A stretch of DNA of 64,000 bases from UBA117 sp049975245 (GTDB taxonomy: Archaea; Methanobacteriota; Methanobacteria; Methanobacteriales; Methanobacteriaceae): positions 97,194 through 161,193 of the forward strand of contig JBNGDB010000002.1 of assembly GCA_049975245.1 (NCBI GenBank), written 5' to 3'. Within the stretch, counting starts at the first letter, position 1; each line of letters begins with the position of its first letter. The translations under genes were made by a program, and so were the position numbers. The notes below the pieces were generated by a model. It was not told where the DNA came from. It saw only the letters and a program-made list of their open reading frames with translations, and did no database searches. Below, one piece after another: positions 33,794-43,074 of the stretch.

Positions 33794-35402
33794 AAGTGAA
33801 TATAGTATCAAAATTTCCACCGGATTTATGTGGAATAGCAGACTATTCGGAAGCATTGTTTAAAGAAATGAATAAATTTGAAGATTCAGTTGTAAATATA
33901 GAAAAAATACGTATTGAACCAACTATTAATATATTATATTATATAAAATTAGCTTTTAAAGCAAGAAAAGCTGATATTGTACATATACAATTTGATTATT
34001 CTTATTTTTATAAATTTGGTATATATTCCCCTATTTTTTATTTGTTTTTAAAATTTCCATATTTTTCAAAAAATATTATTACCACAATGCATGAAATAAT
34101 CGATATCAATCAATATACTGGTTTTAAAGGTTTTATCACTAAATTTTATGGTAAAATCATTAACTTCATATTGTTTAAGTTTTCCACTAAGGTAATAGTT
34201 CATAATGAATTATCCAGAGATAAATTAATAAAACAAAAAGTTGAACCGAGTAAAATTATTGTAATTCCACATGCATCATATACTGAGTCTAAACCATTAA
34301 ATAAAAAATTAGCTAAAGATCAGTTAAATCTTCCTGAAAAAAAGATTTTATTGTTATTCGGTTTCATTCATCCTCAAAAAGGATATGATCAAGTTATAGA
34401 TATTTTAAACTATCTTGATGAAGAAATAACAATATTAATTTGTGGCAAGTCAAATAAAGAGCATGATGATTATTTTGAAGAATTGATGAACTTAATAAAG
34501 AAATACGAAATAAAGAAAAAAATCAGATATTATGGTTATGTTAAAAAAGAAGATATCCATGTTGTTTTTAGTTCTGCAGATATAGTTATTTTACCTTATT
34601 TGCGGATAGAACAATCAGGTATATTATCACGATCATTAGCTTATAAATCAACGGTTTTAGCTTCAAATTTATCATATTTTAAAGAGATAAGTAATAAATA
34701 TGGGTGTATTCTAACTTTCAGAAATTTTGACAAAGAGGATCTACTAAAAAAGATTTATTTGTTATTAAATGATAATAATTTACGTAGACATCTGAAAGAA
34801 AACATTAAAGATTATCTTAATGATACAAATTTGAACTTAATTTCCAGAAAACATATGGAACTATATTATTTTTTGTCAGAAGGTGGGCATCCAGACTCTA
34901 TTTACACAGATAAAAAACAAATTGAAAGAATAGATTGGCTAAAAACCAAAAAGAAAGGTAAAACTTTAGAAGTTGGATGTTCTACAGGATATGTAACAAA
35001 TTATGTTGATGCTGATGTAGGAATTGATATTGATCAATTTCGTATAATGTTGGCCCAGAATAAATATCCCTATAAAAAATTTTTGAAATCGGATGCATCT
35101 AATTTACCTTTCAAAGATAATAGTTTGATACAGTATTAATCCCTGAAATATTAGAACATGTTACATTTAAAAATGCATCCAAAATTTTAGATGAATGTTT
35201 AAGAGTAGGTAAAAAAGTCTTAATTACATTACCTAACGCGGGATGGAAACATTATTGGAATGATAGTAATATTGGGGCAAAAAATCCTGAACATTTATGG
35301 CATCCTACTAAAAAAAATGTTAATTCATTATTTAGTGGTTTAGATTGTAAAAAAATAACTTCAAAAAATAAAGAATTCCTTTTCATCGAAATTTTAAATT
35401 AA
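33790..35402 (+). pseudogene. Glycosyltransferase-methyltransferase fusion, frameshifted near 35125
   Basis: Translation starts at TTG 33790 (AAGGAG upstream, overlapping the previous TGA). Residues ~1-365 are a GT4 glycosyltransferase (VIPHASYTESKPL, LLFGFIHPQKGYDQVIDIL, EQSGILSRSLAYKSTVLAS). A class I SAM methyltransferase follows: LEVGCSTGYVTNYV, GIDIDQ and DASNLPFKDNS. The frame then stops at TAA 35137-35139. One missing base in AGTTTGATACAG restores the frame: reading resumes as DTVLIPEILEHVTF and continues to TAA 35400-35402 with LITLPNAGWKHYW. The intact product would be about 537 residues. Either a true mutation or a homopolymer sequencing error. Confidence 0.85.
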
Positions 35403-35416
35403 TATTGAAAAAATAG

Positions 35417-35557
35417 TTGAAAAAGCATAGATCAAGCTATAATTGGATATATACCTCTTTAGGAAATTATAACACATTCTGGCCTCTTCAATTTCAGAAA
35501 ATAATGAAAAAAATTCTTACTCCCATTTTAAAGAAGTTAGGTTTATGGAGATATTGA
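35417..35557 (+). pseudogene. Possible C-terminal gene remnant
   Basis: After the fused gene a 46-codon open stretch from 35417 to TGA 35555-35557 encodes SYNWIYTSLGNYNTFWPLQF... and KKILTPILKKLGLWRY, which reads like the end of a surface-glycan or methyltransferase gene. It has no start codon with a ribosome site. It may be a relic of a further gene of the glycan cluster; no family was named. Weak call. Confidence 0.35.
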
Positions 35558-35754
35558 ATTATCCCAATTTAATATCCCAATTTAATAAAATAATTTATTT
35601 TATTAAAATTAATTCTATTTAATTTTTAAAGTTTGGTAAAGAATTTTATGGTGTATAATCCATAAGAATTAATTTACATTTCGATAATTTGTCATAATTT
35701 TTGCTATTTTAGAATTTTAAATATTATTATGTTATTAAAAAATTTATTACAATT

Positions 35755-35778
35755 CGATATGTTTATATATTCATATCG
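35755..35778. promoter_or_regulatory. Palindrome straddling the TATA box of the ferredoxin-FwdF-ModE unit
   Basis: CGATATG (35755-35761) and CATATCG (35772-35778) are perfect inverted arms around tttatatatt, which itself serves as TATA box. The ferredoxin ATG is at 35820. A protein bound here would block TBP. The layout (CGATAT...ATATCG) is reminiscent of bacterial ModE sites, and a ModE-type gene is in the same unit, so autoregulation by molybdate or tungstate is a reasonable hypothesis. Confidence 0.6.
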
Positions 35779-35819
35779 TATAATTATTGTATTAACTTGT
35801 TAAACTGATGGTGATAATC

Positions 35820-36011
35820 ATGCCAGTAGAAATAGATAAGGAAAAATGTGGAAAAATCAAAGACTGTCCTGGTGAAGGATTGTGTATAAAACTCTGTGAA
35901 CAAGGTGCATTAGTTGAAGAAGATGGAGAACTAGTTTTATATCTGGATAAATGTGATGATTGTGATTTATGTATCACTAACTGCCCAAATCGGGCCATAT
36001 CAAAGATCTAG
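35820..36011 (+). CDS. Small 2[4Fe-4S]-type ferredoxin with atypical first cluster
   Basis: 63 residues from ATG 35820, with GGTGATAATC in front (an ATG at 35808 overlaps this site). The second motif is regular, Cys45/48/51/55 (CDDCDLCITNCP). The first is stretched: Cys10, Cys16, Cys22 and Cys26 with five residues between the first three. Either the first cluster has unusual ligation or only the second is a standard [4Fe-4S]. It directly precedes the polyferredoxin gene by 22 bases and probably hands electrons to it. Confidence 0.82.
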   Translation: MPVEIDKEKCGKIKDCPGEGLCIKLCEQGALVEEDGELVLYLDKCDDCDLCITNCPNRAISKI

Positions 36012-36033
36012 TAAAAAACTGGAGAATGGTATT

Positions 36034-37023
36034 ATGAGCACAGTAGAAAGAGATGGAAACGAAAAACGTTCCCTTGAATATGTTAACGATAAATGTGTAG
36101 GATGTGGCATATGTACAGAGATATGTCCCACAGAATCTTTGAGACTTGGTCCTGTACTGCCTATTGCTAGAGGTTTGGTGAATATGGACTATGTTAATGT
36201 AAAAAAAGATACTTGTGTTTTGTGCGGTTTATGTGCATCAGCATGTCCTTTTCAAGCATTAGAATTCAAAATAAATGATAAAAATATTAGAGATATTGAT
36301 TTATATCCGCAATGGAAGCATTCTGCATCAATTGACAATGAAAAATGTTTATATTGTAAGGCTTGTGAAATTGCATGTCCTCAAGATGCAATAACAGTCA
36401 AAAGGGAATTACCTAAACGTTCTAATCTTGTTACAGGAGAAATTGAAATAAATAAAGAAGAATGCATATATTGTGGAATATGTGAGGAGATGTGCCCACC
36501 CCAGGCCATATCAATTAGTAGGAAAACACCCTTGGATCGTGACATTAAAGTTGATGAAGAGAAATGTGTTTATTGTTTAGTTTGTAAGAGATTTTGTCCA
36601 GTTAATGCCATTAAAGCCGCGTGTACTTCCTGTTCTTATGGTGAATACATGTTAAATCCAGAAGATGCAAAAATCAAAGGAACAACAATTTTACAAGAAG
36701 ATTTGTGCGTTAATTGTGGCTGGTGTGAGGATGTCTGCCCAGTTGACGCAGTTGAGGTTGTAAAACCATTCGAAGGAGAAATTTTACTGGACACCTCTGA
36801 ATGTAAAGGTGAATCGTGCCATGCTTGTGTGGATGTGTGTCCTTGCAATGCAGCCAGCATTGTTGATGATAAATCTTCTATTGAAAATAAATTTTGTATC
36901 CTTTGTGGAGCTTGTACTAATGTGTGTCCACAAAATTGTATAAGTATAAAAAGGGATAAGCTGAATTTAGAAAACATTCGTTCCAAATCATGGCAGGATA
37001 AGTTAGGTAGCTTGATTGATTAA
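36034..37023 (+). CDS. FwdF-like polyferredoxin with eight [4Fe-4S] motifs
   Basis: 329 residues from ATG 36034. Eight CxxCxxCxxxCP-type motifs can be counted, beginning CVGCGICTEICP and ending CILCGACTNVCP; the seventh is irregular (CKGESCHACVDVCP). Segments such as GPVLPIARGLVNMDYV, REL-PKRSNLVTGEI and CSYGEYMLNPEDAK closely resemble FwdF/FmdF of the tungsten/molybdenum formylmethanofuran dehydrogenase as I recall it. That complex reduces CO2 to formylmethanofuran using many such clusters as an electron wire. Here no FwdA, B, C or D gene follows; a ModE regulator does. It may be a second FwdF used with an Mo isoform, or a general electron carrier. Confidence 0.85.
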   Translation: MSTVERDGNEKRSLEYVNDKCVGCGICTEICPTESLRLGPVLPIARGLVNMDYVNVKKDTCVLCGLCASACPFQALEFKINDKNIRDIDLYPQWKHSASIDNEKCLYCKACEIACPQDAITVKRELPKRSNLVTGEIEINKEECIYCGICEEMCPPQAISISRKTPLDRDIKVDEEKCVYCLVCKRFCPVNAIKAACTSCSYGEYMLNPEDAKIKGTTILQEDLCVNCGWCEDVCPVDAVEVVKPFEGEILLDTSECKGESCHACVDVCPCNAASIVDDKSSIENKFCILCGACTNVCPQNCISIKRDKLNLENIRSKSWQDKLGSLID

Positions 37024-37185
37024 AGTTTCCCTTAAATTTTTCTTTATTTCAATCAAAAATCTTATTTTATGCATTTACAGCGTGCTTATATAATTTTATC
37101 CCCATAATTAAGGACAAAGACTTAAAATATATATTTTTTTAAACTGACAAAATCATGGATAAGTAAATAATATGTGGGGTATTGA

Positions 37186-37878
37186 ATGGATATTACAAAA
37201 AATGGGCCACAATATAGGTTAAAACTTTATGAAAAAATTATATTAATAGATAAAAGAAAGTTTGAGCTTTTAAAATATATAGATGAATATGGTTCCATCA
37301 TGCAAGCTTCTAAGCATGTTAATATGCCATATCGTAGTGCCCATAAGTACATAGAAAATTTAGAAACGGATTTAAATAAGTCAATTGTTTTCACGAAAAG
37401 AGGAGGTAAAGGTGGTGGTGGAGAAAGTAGTTTAACAGATGCAGGTAAACAAATACTAAAAGAATATACAAAAGTTGATAGTATTTTAAAGATGCATTCT
37501 GATGTAAATGAAATTGAAAGTGAAATTGCAGATATAAACGTAGAAAATAAAATTGTTAATATTTATTTAAACAAAAAAAAGGTTATTCTTCCATTACGGG
37601 GAAATTTAAAAATTGGAGATAAAGTTTTAGTTTTAATAAGTCCAGAAGATATTTTTGTAGTGTTAGAACCCAGTGAATCAAATGTTAGAAACGTTTTTGA
37701 AGGAAAAATAACAAGCATGAAATTGAAGGATAGTTCAGTACGGATATCTGTAAATATTGGTGAAACTGATCTTTTTTTTGATTTAAATGGACATGTTAGT
37801 GAACAATTAAATTTAAATCTTAATAAAAAAGTTTATATAGGATTTAAAGCTGCAGCCGTAATTATGGTTAAAATCTAA
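37186..37878 (+). CDS. modE: ModE-family molybdate-responsive regulator
   Basis: 230 residues. The LysR-type winged helix covers ~20-100 with the family pattern GSIMQASKHVNMPYRSAHKYIENLE and the wing KRGGKGGGGESSLTDAG. The C-terminal half has one TOBE/Mop-like molybdate domain (about 160-230, VFEGKITSMKLKDSSVRISVNI). It binds molybdate or tungstate and controls Mo/W genes. Position after the FwdF-like polyferredoxin ties it to formylmethanofuran dehydrogenase metal choice. A GGGGT site precedes the ATG. The palindrome at 35755 is a candidate target. Confidence 0.88.
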   Translation: MDITKNGPQYRLKLYEKIILIDKRKFELLKYIDEYGSIMQASKHVNMPYRSAHKYIENLETDLNKSIVFTKRGGKGGGGESSLTDAGKQILKEYTKVDSILKMHSDVNEIESEIADINVENKIVNIYLNKKKVILPLRGNLKIGDKVLVLISPEDIFVVLEPSESNVRNVFEGKITSMKLKDSSVRISVNIGETDLFFDLNGHVSEQLNLNLNKKVYIGFKAAAVIMVKI

Positions 37879-38129
37879 TAAAATTATAACTATATTTTAT
37901 CTACTGTTGATAAATTTTTGAATCTCTCACTCAATTTTAATATTAAATCCATCATCCCTTATTTTATAACTGCTTGTTTTATGAACTCCGATTTTTTTAC
38001 TTATTTTTTTATTTTAATAGAATAAAGTTAGTTTATTTATTGATTATTGAAAAAAATTTAAATTATTTGAAAAAATAAATATAATAAATGTTATCATAGT
38101 AGGATTAACATAATATTTGGGGGATTAAT

Positions 38130-38597
38130 TTGAACCAGATAAATTTATATATATTCGTAGTTATTTTAATTGTTATTTTTTCAGGTCTTTTATACCAGGA
38201 AAACCTAAACACGGCAAAAAAGAACGAAATTGTCTCAAATGTGAATGCGGCTGTTAAACTAGTAGAATCTAAAGGTGAAGCTTCTTTTTCAGAATTTTAT
38301 ACAAACAAATGGTTTAAAGGCGATGATTACATATTCATCTGGCAGTTGGACGGTATAAGAGTGGTATACCCTCCTGATACATCAGGTGTAGGTAAAAATA
38401 TGACTGATCTTAAGGATTACGACGGTAAACCTATAGGTAAACTCTTTATTGAAACTGCACAGAAAGGAGAAGGTTGGGTGGAGTATAGATGGCCCAAGCC
38501 TGGCGAAAAAAATCCATCAACAAAACTTACATTTATTAAAAAAGCAGTTTATGGAGATAAGGCTTACTTGGTAGGATCTGGAGTTTACCTGGACTAA
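38130..38597 (+). CDS. Membrane-anchored single Cache-domain protein
   Basis: 155 residues; TTG start with GGGGGAT at proper spacing. A membrane anchor at ~5-21 (LYIFVVILIVIFSGLL) is followed by a helical linker and an extracytoplasmic PAS-like Cache fold: LVESKGEASFSEF, YIFIWQLDGIRVVYPPD, GWVEYRWPKPGEKNPSTKLT and a final YLVGSGVYLD. Such domains bind small ligands outside the cell, usually as input of sensors; here no kinase or chemotaxis output is attached, so it may be a ligand-binding subunit. Convergent with glmS. Confidence 0.82.
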   Translation: MNQINLYIFVVILIVIFSGLLYQENLNTAKKNEIVSNVNAAVKLVESKGEASFSEFYTNKWFKGDDYIFIWQLDGIRVVYPPDTSGVGKNMTDLKDYDGKPIGKLFIETAQKGEGWVEYRWPKPGEKNPSTKLTFIKKAVYGDKAYLVGSGVYLD

Positions 38598-38618
38598 TAT
38601 ACTAAAAATAATGTTATA

Positions 38619-40400
38619 TTATTCTACAGTAACACATTTAGCCAGATTTTTGGGTTTATCTGGATCTATACCTTTAGCAACGCTTATGTGATATGATAGA
38701 AGTTGCAGTGGAATAATATATGGTATAGCTGAAAACATTTCGTCAATAACATCATCAAAGCCAATTAAATCTTTGGTTTCGGATATTAAGACTTCATCGT
38801 CCTTTGTTCCCAAGCCTATTACATGGGCTCCCCGGGCCCTAACCTCTTCCACATTACTTAGAGTCTTTTCATGACTATATCCTGGAGGAACAACTGCCAC
38901 TACTGGTACTTCATCATCAATAAGTGCTAATGGGCCGTGTTTTAATTCTCCAGCAGCGTATCCCTCGGCGTGTATATAAGTGATCTCTTTTAATTTTAAT
39001 GCTCCTTCCATGGCAGTGGGATAAGAGAATCCTCTTCCTATAAAGAAGAAGTCATGGACATTTTTATATTTTTGTGCTATGGAAATAATCTGATTTTCTT
39101 TTTCAAGTATGTTATCCATGTAATCAGGTATTTTATTCAGAGTTTCGAGCAATTCTTCTTTTTTGCTCATGTAGATTGCTAATAGATATATACAGGCCAG
39201 TTGGCTTACATAGGTTTTTGTGGCTGCCACACCGATTTCTGGACCGGCTCGAGTATAAATCACATGTTTTGCTTCACGGGTGGCCCTACTTCCAAGAACA
39301 TTAACTATTGCCAGTGTTTCTGATTTTTTATTTGCAATTCTCAAAGATTTTAACGTATCAGCAGTTTCACCTGATTGGGTTATTAAAATTACCAGTGTAT
39401 CTTTATCCAATGTTTTGGAGGAATATTCGAATTCTGAAGCAAGTAATACGTCAATAGGAATATCCATTACACTTTCAAATAGATATTTGCCAATTAGAGA
39501 GGCATGGTAAGATGTTCCACATGCAACAAAACATATTCGCTTAATGGATGGGATCTTTTCTACTACCTTTTTTATTTCATCTGCTTCCAATAGGGTGTCT
39601 CTAACTGCTTTTGGCTGTTCATGTATTTCTTTAAGCATGAAATGATCGTAACCACCTTTTTCAGCCATTTCTGGTGTCCAGTCAATGATGTGTACATCTT
39701 TTTCTACAACATTTCCATTGGCATCCTTTACAGTAACTCCCTTATCTTTGTCTAATATAACCAGTTCCCCATCTTTAAGGTATATGATGTTATTGGTATG
39801 TTTTAGGATAGCAGGTACATCGGAAGCTAGAAAATATTCTGATTCATTTTTCCCAGCTATGAGCGGGCTGTCCTTTAAGATACCAATTATTTTTCCAGGC
39901 TCGTCTAGAGAGAAAACAGCCAATGCATAACTGCCTTGGAGATCATTAGTAGCCATTCGAACTGAATTTTCAAGGTTATGTCCCATGTCCATGTATTTTT
40001 CTATTAAGTGAGGTATTACTTCCGTATCTGTTTCAGATTTAAATAAGTGTCCTTCCCGTATAAGATTATCTTTTAATTCTTTATAATTCTCTATTATACC
40101 ATTGTGAACTACTGAAATCCTATTTTTACAATCAGTATGTGGATGAGAATTTTCTTGGGTAGGTATTCCATGGGTGGCCCATCTAACGTGGGCTATACCC
40201 ATACTACCGGGTAGATCTCCTAAATTTAATTCAAGGTCAACTTCATCAATTTTACCCTTATCTTTTTTAAGTTCTATATTATTGTAGGGTGTTGCAATAC
40301 CTACAGAATCATAACCTCTGTACTCCAACCTTCTTACACATTCTAAGAGCACCGGGGCAGCTTTTTCATCATTCAATATACATCCTACTATTCCACACAT
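38619..40400 (-). CDS. glmS: Glutamine-fructose-6-phosphate aminotransferase (isomerizing)
   Basis: 593 residues. The N-terminal class II glutaminase has catalytic Cys2 (MCGIVGCI), RRLEYRGYDSVGIA, HVRWATHG and HNGIIENY. Two SIS sugar-isomerase domains follow, with ACGTSYHASLIGKYL, ITQSGETADTL and FFIGRGFSYPTAMEGALKLKE; the C-terminus is DPDKPKNLAKCVTVE, the usual GlmS tail. It makes glucosamine-6-phosphate for UDP-GlcNAc, used in pseudomurein and glycans. AGGTGAAATT precedes the ATG. The opposite-strand purC starts 174 bases away. Confidence 0.96.
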   Translation of the reverse strand: MCGIVGCILNDEKAAPVLLECVRRLEYRGYDSVGIATPYNNIELKKDKGKIDEVDLELNLGDLPGSMGIAHVRWATHGIPTQENSHPHTDCKNRISVVHNGIIENYKELKDNLIREGHLFKSETDTEVIPHLIEKYMDMGHNLENSVRMATNDLQGSYALAVFSLDEPGKIIGILKDSPLIAGKNESEYFLASDVPAILKHTNNIIYLKDGELVILDKDKGVTVKDANGNVVEKDVHIIDWTPEMAEKGGYDHFMLKEIHEQPKAVRDTLLEADEIKKVVEKIPSIKRICFVACGTSYHASLIGKYLFESVMDIPIDVLLASEFEYSSKTLDKDTLVILITQSGETADTLKSLRIANKKSETLAIVNVLGSRATREAKHVIYTRAGPEIGVAATKTYVSQLACIYLLAIYMSKKEELLETLNKIPDYMDNILEKENQIISIAQKYKNVHDFFFIGRGFSYPTAMEGALKLKEITYIHAEGYAAGELKHGPLALIDDEVPVVAVVPPGYSHEKTLSNVEEVRARGAHVIGLGTKDDEVLISETKDLIGFDDVIDEMFSAIPYIIPLQLLSYHISVAKGIDPDKPKNLAKCVTVE

Positions 40401-40574
40401 AATTTCACCTTGTATGGTGTAATAAATATTGATTAGTAAAAATCAATACATTTTATTAACTTATTAATTAATTAAATATATTTAATCAAATCTTAGATTA
40501 AATTCAAATTATATATCAGTAATTGAATTTACATCTATATAAGTATTTGATCATAAATTCAAAATGGAGATAAA

Positions 40575-41318
40575 ATGAATAAAAAAGTTGGTAAGCTGTT
40601 ATATACTGGTAAAGCAAAGGATGTGTACGAAACCGATGATCCCGATATAGTTATTGTAAAGTTTAGGGATGATATTACTGCAGGGGACGGTGAAAAAAAA
40701 GATAATATTGAAATGAAGGGTTATTACAATTCAATTATTTCTGCGAAACTTTTCCAGATATTGGAAGATGATGGTATTAAAACACAGTTTATAGAACTTC
40801 TCCAACCTAAATACATGGTATCCCATCGATTAGAAATGATACCTCTAGAGGTAATTGCTCGAAATAAGGCTGCTGGAAGTTTATTAAGGAGATTTCCATT
40901 TGAAGATGGTCAGGAATTTGTACCTCCTCTAATTCAGATAGATTATAAAAGTGACGAATTCGGGGACCCCATGTTAAATGATGAGATTGCTATTGCACTG
41001 GGTTTGGTAAATAGGGAAGAAATAAGAAAAATAAAAGAGATTACATTAAAGATAAATAACACTCTAAAGAAATTCATGGAGGAGAAAGGAATTTCTCTAG
41101 TTGATTTTAAGATCGAATTTGGATTTGATAAAGACAGAAATATAATTTTAGGTGATGAGATAAGTCCTGACACTTGCAGATTCTGGGATATTGAGACTTG
41201 TGATATACTGGATAAGGATTTATTCCGTAAAGGCGAAAATGGAGTTATAGAAGCATATAGAAAAGTAACTTTTATGTTACTAGATGAAGAAGAAATAGAT
41301 AGATGGGGATTAAAATAA
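40575..41318 (+). CDS. purC: SAICAR synthetase
   Basis: 247 residues of the SAICAR synthase family: LLYTGKAKDVYETDDPDIVIVKFRDDITAGDG at the N-terminus (over its first part), EVIARNKAAGSLLRRF, DEISPDTCRFWD and the C-terminal YRKVTFMLL. It joins aspartate to CAIR using ATP, the eighth step of IMP synthesis. It starts the run purC-purS-purQ; purL is not in the window. A TATA-like ctatataagt lies ~40 bases upstream and GGAG precedes the ATG. Confidence 0.96.
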   Translation: MNKKVGKLLYTGKAKDVYETDDPDIVIVKFRDDITAGDGEKKDNIEMKGYYNSIISAKLFQILEDDGIKTQFIELLQPKYMVSHRLEMIPLEVIARNKAAGSLLRRFPFEDGQEFVPPLIQIDYKSDEFGDPMLNDEIAIALGLVNREEIRKIKEITLKINNTLKKFMEEKGISLVDFKIEFGFDKDRNIILGDEISPDTCRFWDIETCDILDKDLFRKGENGVIEAYRKVTFMLLDEEEIDRWGLK

Positions 41319-41386
41319 TTATAGATTAAAATGAGTATTAAAATAATTAAAGAGTTATAAATTCTTTCTTAGGTGATGGTGGTTTG

Positions 41387-41641
41387 ATGAAGTTTGATGT
41401 TCAAGTTAAAATTAGCTTAAAAAAAGGCATGTTAAATCCAGAAGCTTCTACCATACAAAGAGCTTTAGCTCTTTTAGGTTACGAAGTAGAAGATACAGAT
41501 ACAATTGAAATTATTAAATTTAAGATGGATGAAGATAATGAGGAAATTGCACGAAAAGAAGTTGACGACATGTGTCAACGACTATTATGTAATCCTGTAA
41601 TACATGACTATGAAATTGGATTAAACATTGAGGAAAAATAA
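41387..41641 (+). CDS. purS: FGAM synthase subunit PurS
   Basis: 84 residues, the usual PurS size. FDVQVKISLKKGMLNPEASTIQRALALLGY and the C-terminal CNPVIHDYEI are family signatures. PurS forms the structural bridge in the PurLQS formylglycinamide ribonucleotide amidotransferase. ATG 41387 was taken over TTG 41384, which would leave the same ribosome site too close. It overlaps purQ (TAATG). Confidence 0.94.
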   Translation: MKFDVQVKISLKKGMLNPEASTIQRALALLGYEVEDTDTIEIIKFKMDEDNEEIARKEVDDMCQRLLCNPVIHDYEIGLNIEEK

Positions 41642-42291
41642 TGAAAGTTGGAATTATTAGATTTCCTGGATCTAACTGTGACAGAGACGTTTATCACGCA
41701 CTGGAACTGGCTGGGGGTGTTCCAGAATATATCTGGTGGGATCAAAACGATCTTTCCAGAATAGATGCAGTTGTTATACCCGGCGGATTTTCATACGGAG
41801 ATTATCTTCGTGCAGGGGCCATAGCAGCCATAACACCTGTTATTGAAGGTATTAAATCATTGGTAGCTGAGGATAAACCAGTTCTAGGAATATGTAATGG
41901 TGCTCAAATTCTTGCAGAAGTAGGTCTGGTACCAGGAGTTTTCACTGTAAACAGCAATTCAAAGTTTATCTGCCAATGGACCGATCTAAAGGTAGAAACA
42001 ACTCGAACTCCGTTTACAAATTTTTACAAGAAAGGAGAAGTTATTAAGATGCCTATTGCTCATGCAGAAGGACGATATTATACTAAAAATATTGAGAAAC
42101 TACAAGACAATGATCAAATTGTATTAAAATTCGCTTCTGAAAATCCCAATGGTTCATTAGAATCAATAACAGGAGTATGTGATGAAACAGGATTAATATG
42201 TGCTGTCATGCCGCATCCAGAACGTGCTTCTGAGGCAATTCTTGGATCCAGTGATGGAATCAATTTCTTTAAAGGAATCGTCAATTACTAA
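41641..42291 (+). CDS. purQ: FGAM synthase glutaminase subunit PurQ
   Basis: 216 residues of class I glutaminase. Motifs: VGIIRFPGSNCDRDV, VIPGGFSYGDYLRAGAIA, the nucleophile GICNGAQIL (Cys ~85), IAHAEGRYY and the His-Glu pair in MPHPERASE. It provides ammonia to PurL. The start base is the last base of the purS stop, so the two subunits are made together. The T-rich run after 42291 separates this operon from cobA. Confidence 0.95.
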   Translation: MKVGIIRFPGSNCDRDVYHALELAGGVPEYIWWDQNDLSRIDAVVIPGGFSYGDYLRAGAIAAITPVIEGIKSLVAEDKPVLGICNGAQILAEVGLVPGVFTVNSNSKFICQWTDLKVETTRTPFTNFYKKGEVIKMPIAHAEGRYYTKNIEKLQDNDQIVLKFASENPNGSLESITGVCDETGLICAVMPHPERASEAILGSSDGINFFKGIVNY

Positions 42292-42369
42292 ATTAATACT
42301 TAATAAATCATTTTTCGATATAATTAGTAACAGATACTTTATTTTAATAAAAATTATAATGGTGAAGAT

Positions 42370-43074
42370 ATGGTAGTATACTTAATAGGAGCTGGGCCAG
42401 GTGATCCTGATTTAATCACTCTGAAAGCTGTTAATATTTTAAAAGAAGCTGATGTAGTAATTTATGATAGGTTAGCCAATGAAAAAATTCTTGAATATGC
42501 TTCAGGGGCCGAATTTATTTATGTTGGTAAAAAAGCTGGAGAACATTATAAAAGTCAAGATGAAATTAATGAAATCCTGATTAAACAGGGAAAAAAACAT
42601 GATATGGTAGTGAGGCTTAAAGGAGGAGATCCATTCGTTTTCGGAAGAGGTGGAGAGGAGATGTTGGCTCTACTAGAAGAAGGAATAGAAGTGGATTTCG
42701 TACCGGGTGTGACATCTGCAATTGGAGTGCCAACAGCAACAGGTTTACCAGTAACCCACAGGGGAATTGCCACGTCATTCACCATAGTAACAGGTCATGA
42801 AGACCCTACAAAAAAAGAGAAACAAGTTAAATGGGATTACACTGCAGATACACTTATTATATTAATGGGTGTGGGACATTTAAAAGATAATATCAATGAA
42901 ATTATGAAATTTAGAAATCCTGAAACACCAGTATGCGTTATTGAAAATGGAACATTACCTAAGCAAAAAGTGATAATAGGCACTTTGGGTGATATAACAG
43001 AAAAAGAAATTAACCCACCTGCTTTGGTGATTGTGGGTAATGTTGTTGAAATATATAAGAAGGCATCATTATGA
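42370..43074 (+). CDS. cobA: Uroporphyrinogen-III C-methyltransferase
   Basis: 234 residues of the SAM-dependent tetrapyrrole methylase family: VYLIGAGPGDPDLITLKAVNIL at the start, YDRLANEKIL, VRLKGGDPFVFGRGGEE, PGVTSAIGVPTATGLPVTHRG and ILMGVGHL. It makes precorrin-2 for B12, F430 and sirohaem. It overlaps hemD by four bases (ATGA), the common pairing of SUMT with uroporphyrinogen-III synthase. Start preceded by GGTGAAGAT. Confidence 0.95.
   Translation: MVVYLIGAGPGDPDLITLKAVNILKEADVVIYDRLANEKILEYASGAEFIYVGKKAGEHYKSQDEINEILIKQGKKHDMVVRLKGGDPFVFGRGGEEMLALLEEGIEVDFVPGVTSAIGVPTATGLPVTHRGIATSFTIVTGHEDPTKKEKQVKWDYTADTLIILMGVGHLKDNINEIMKFRNPETPVCVIENGTLPKQKVIIGTLGDITEKEINPPALVIVGNVVEIYKKASL

Noticed and set aside
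35953..36033. Upstream extension of the polyferredoxin
   Set aside because: Overlaps the ferredoxin gene in another frame and has no ribosome site; ATG 36034 starts the family sequence.
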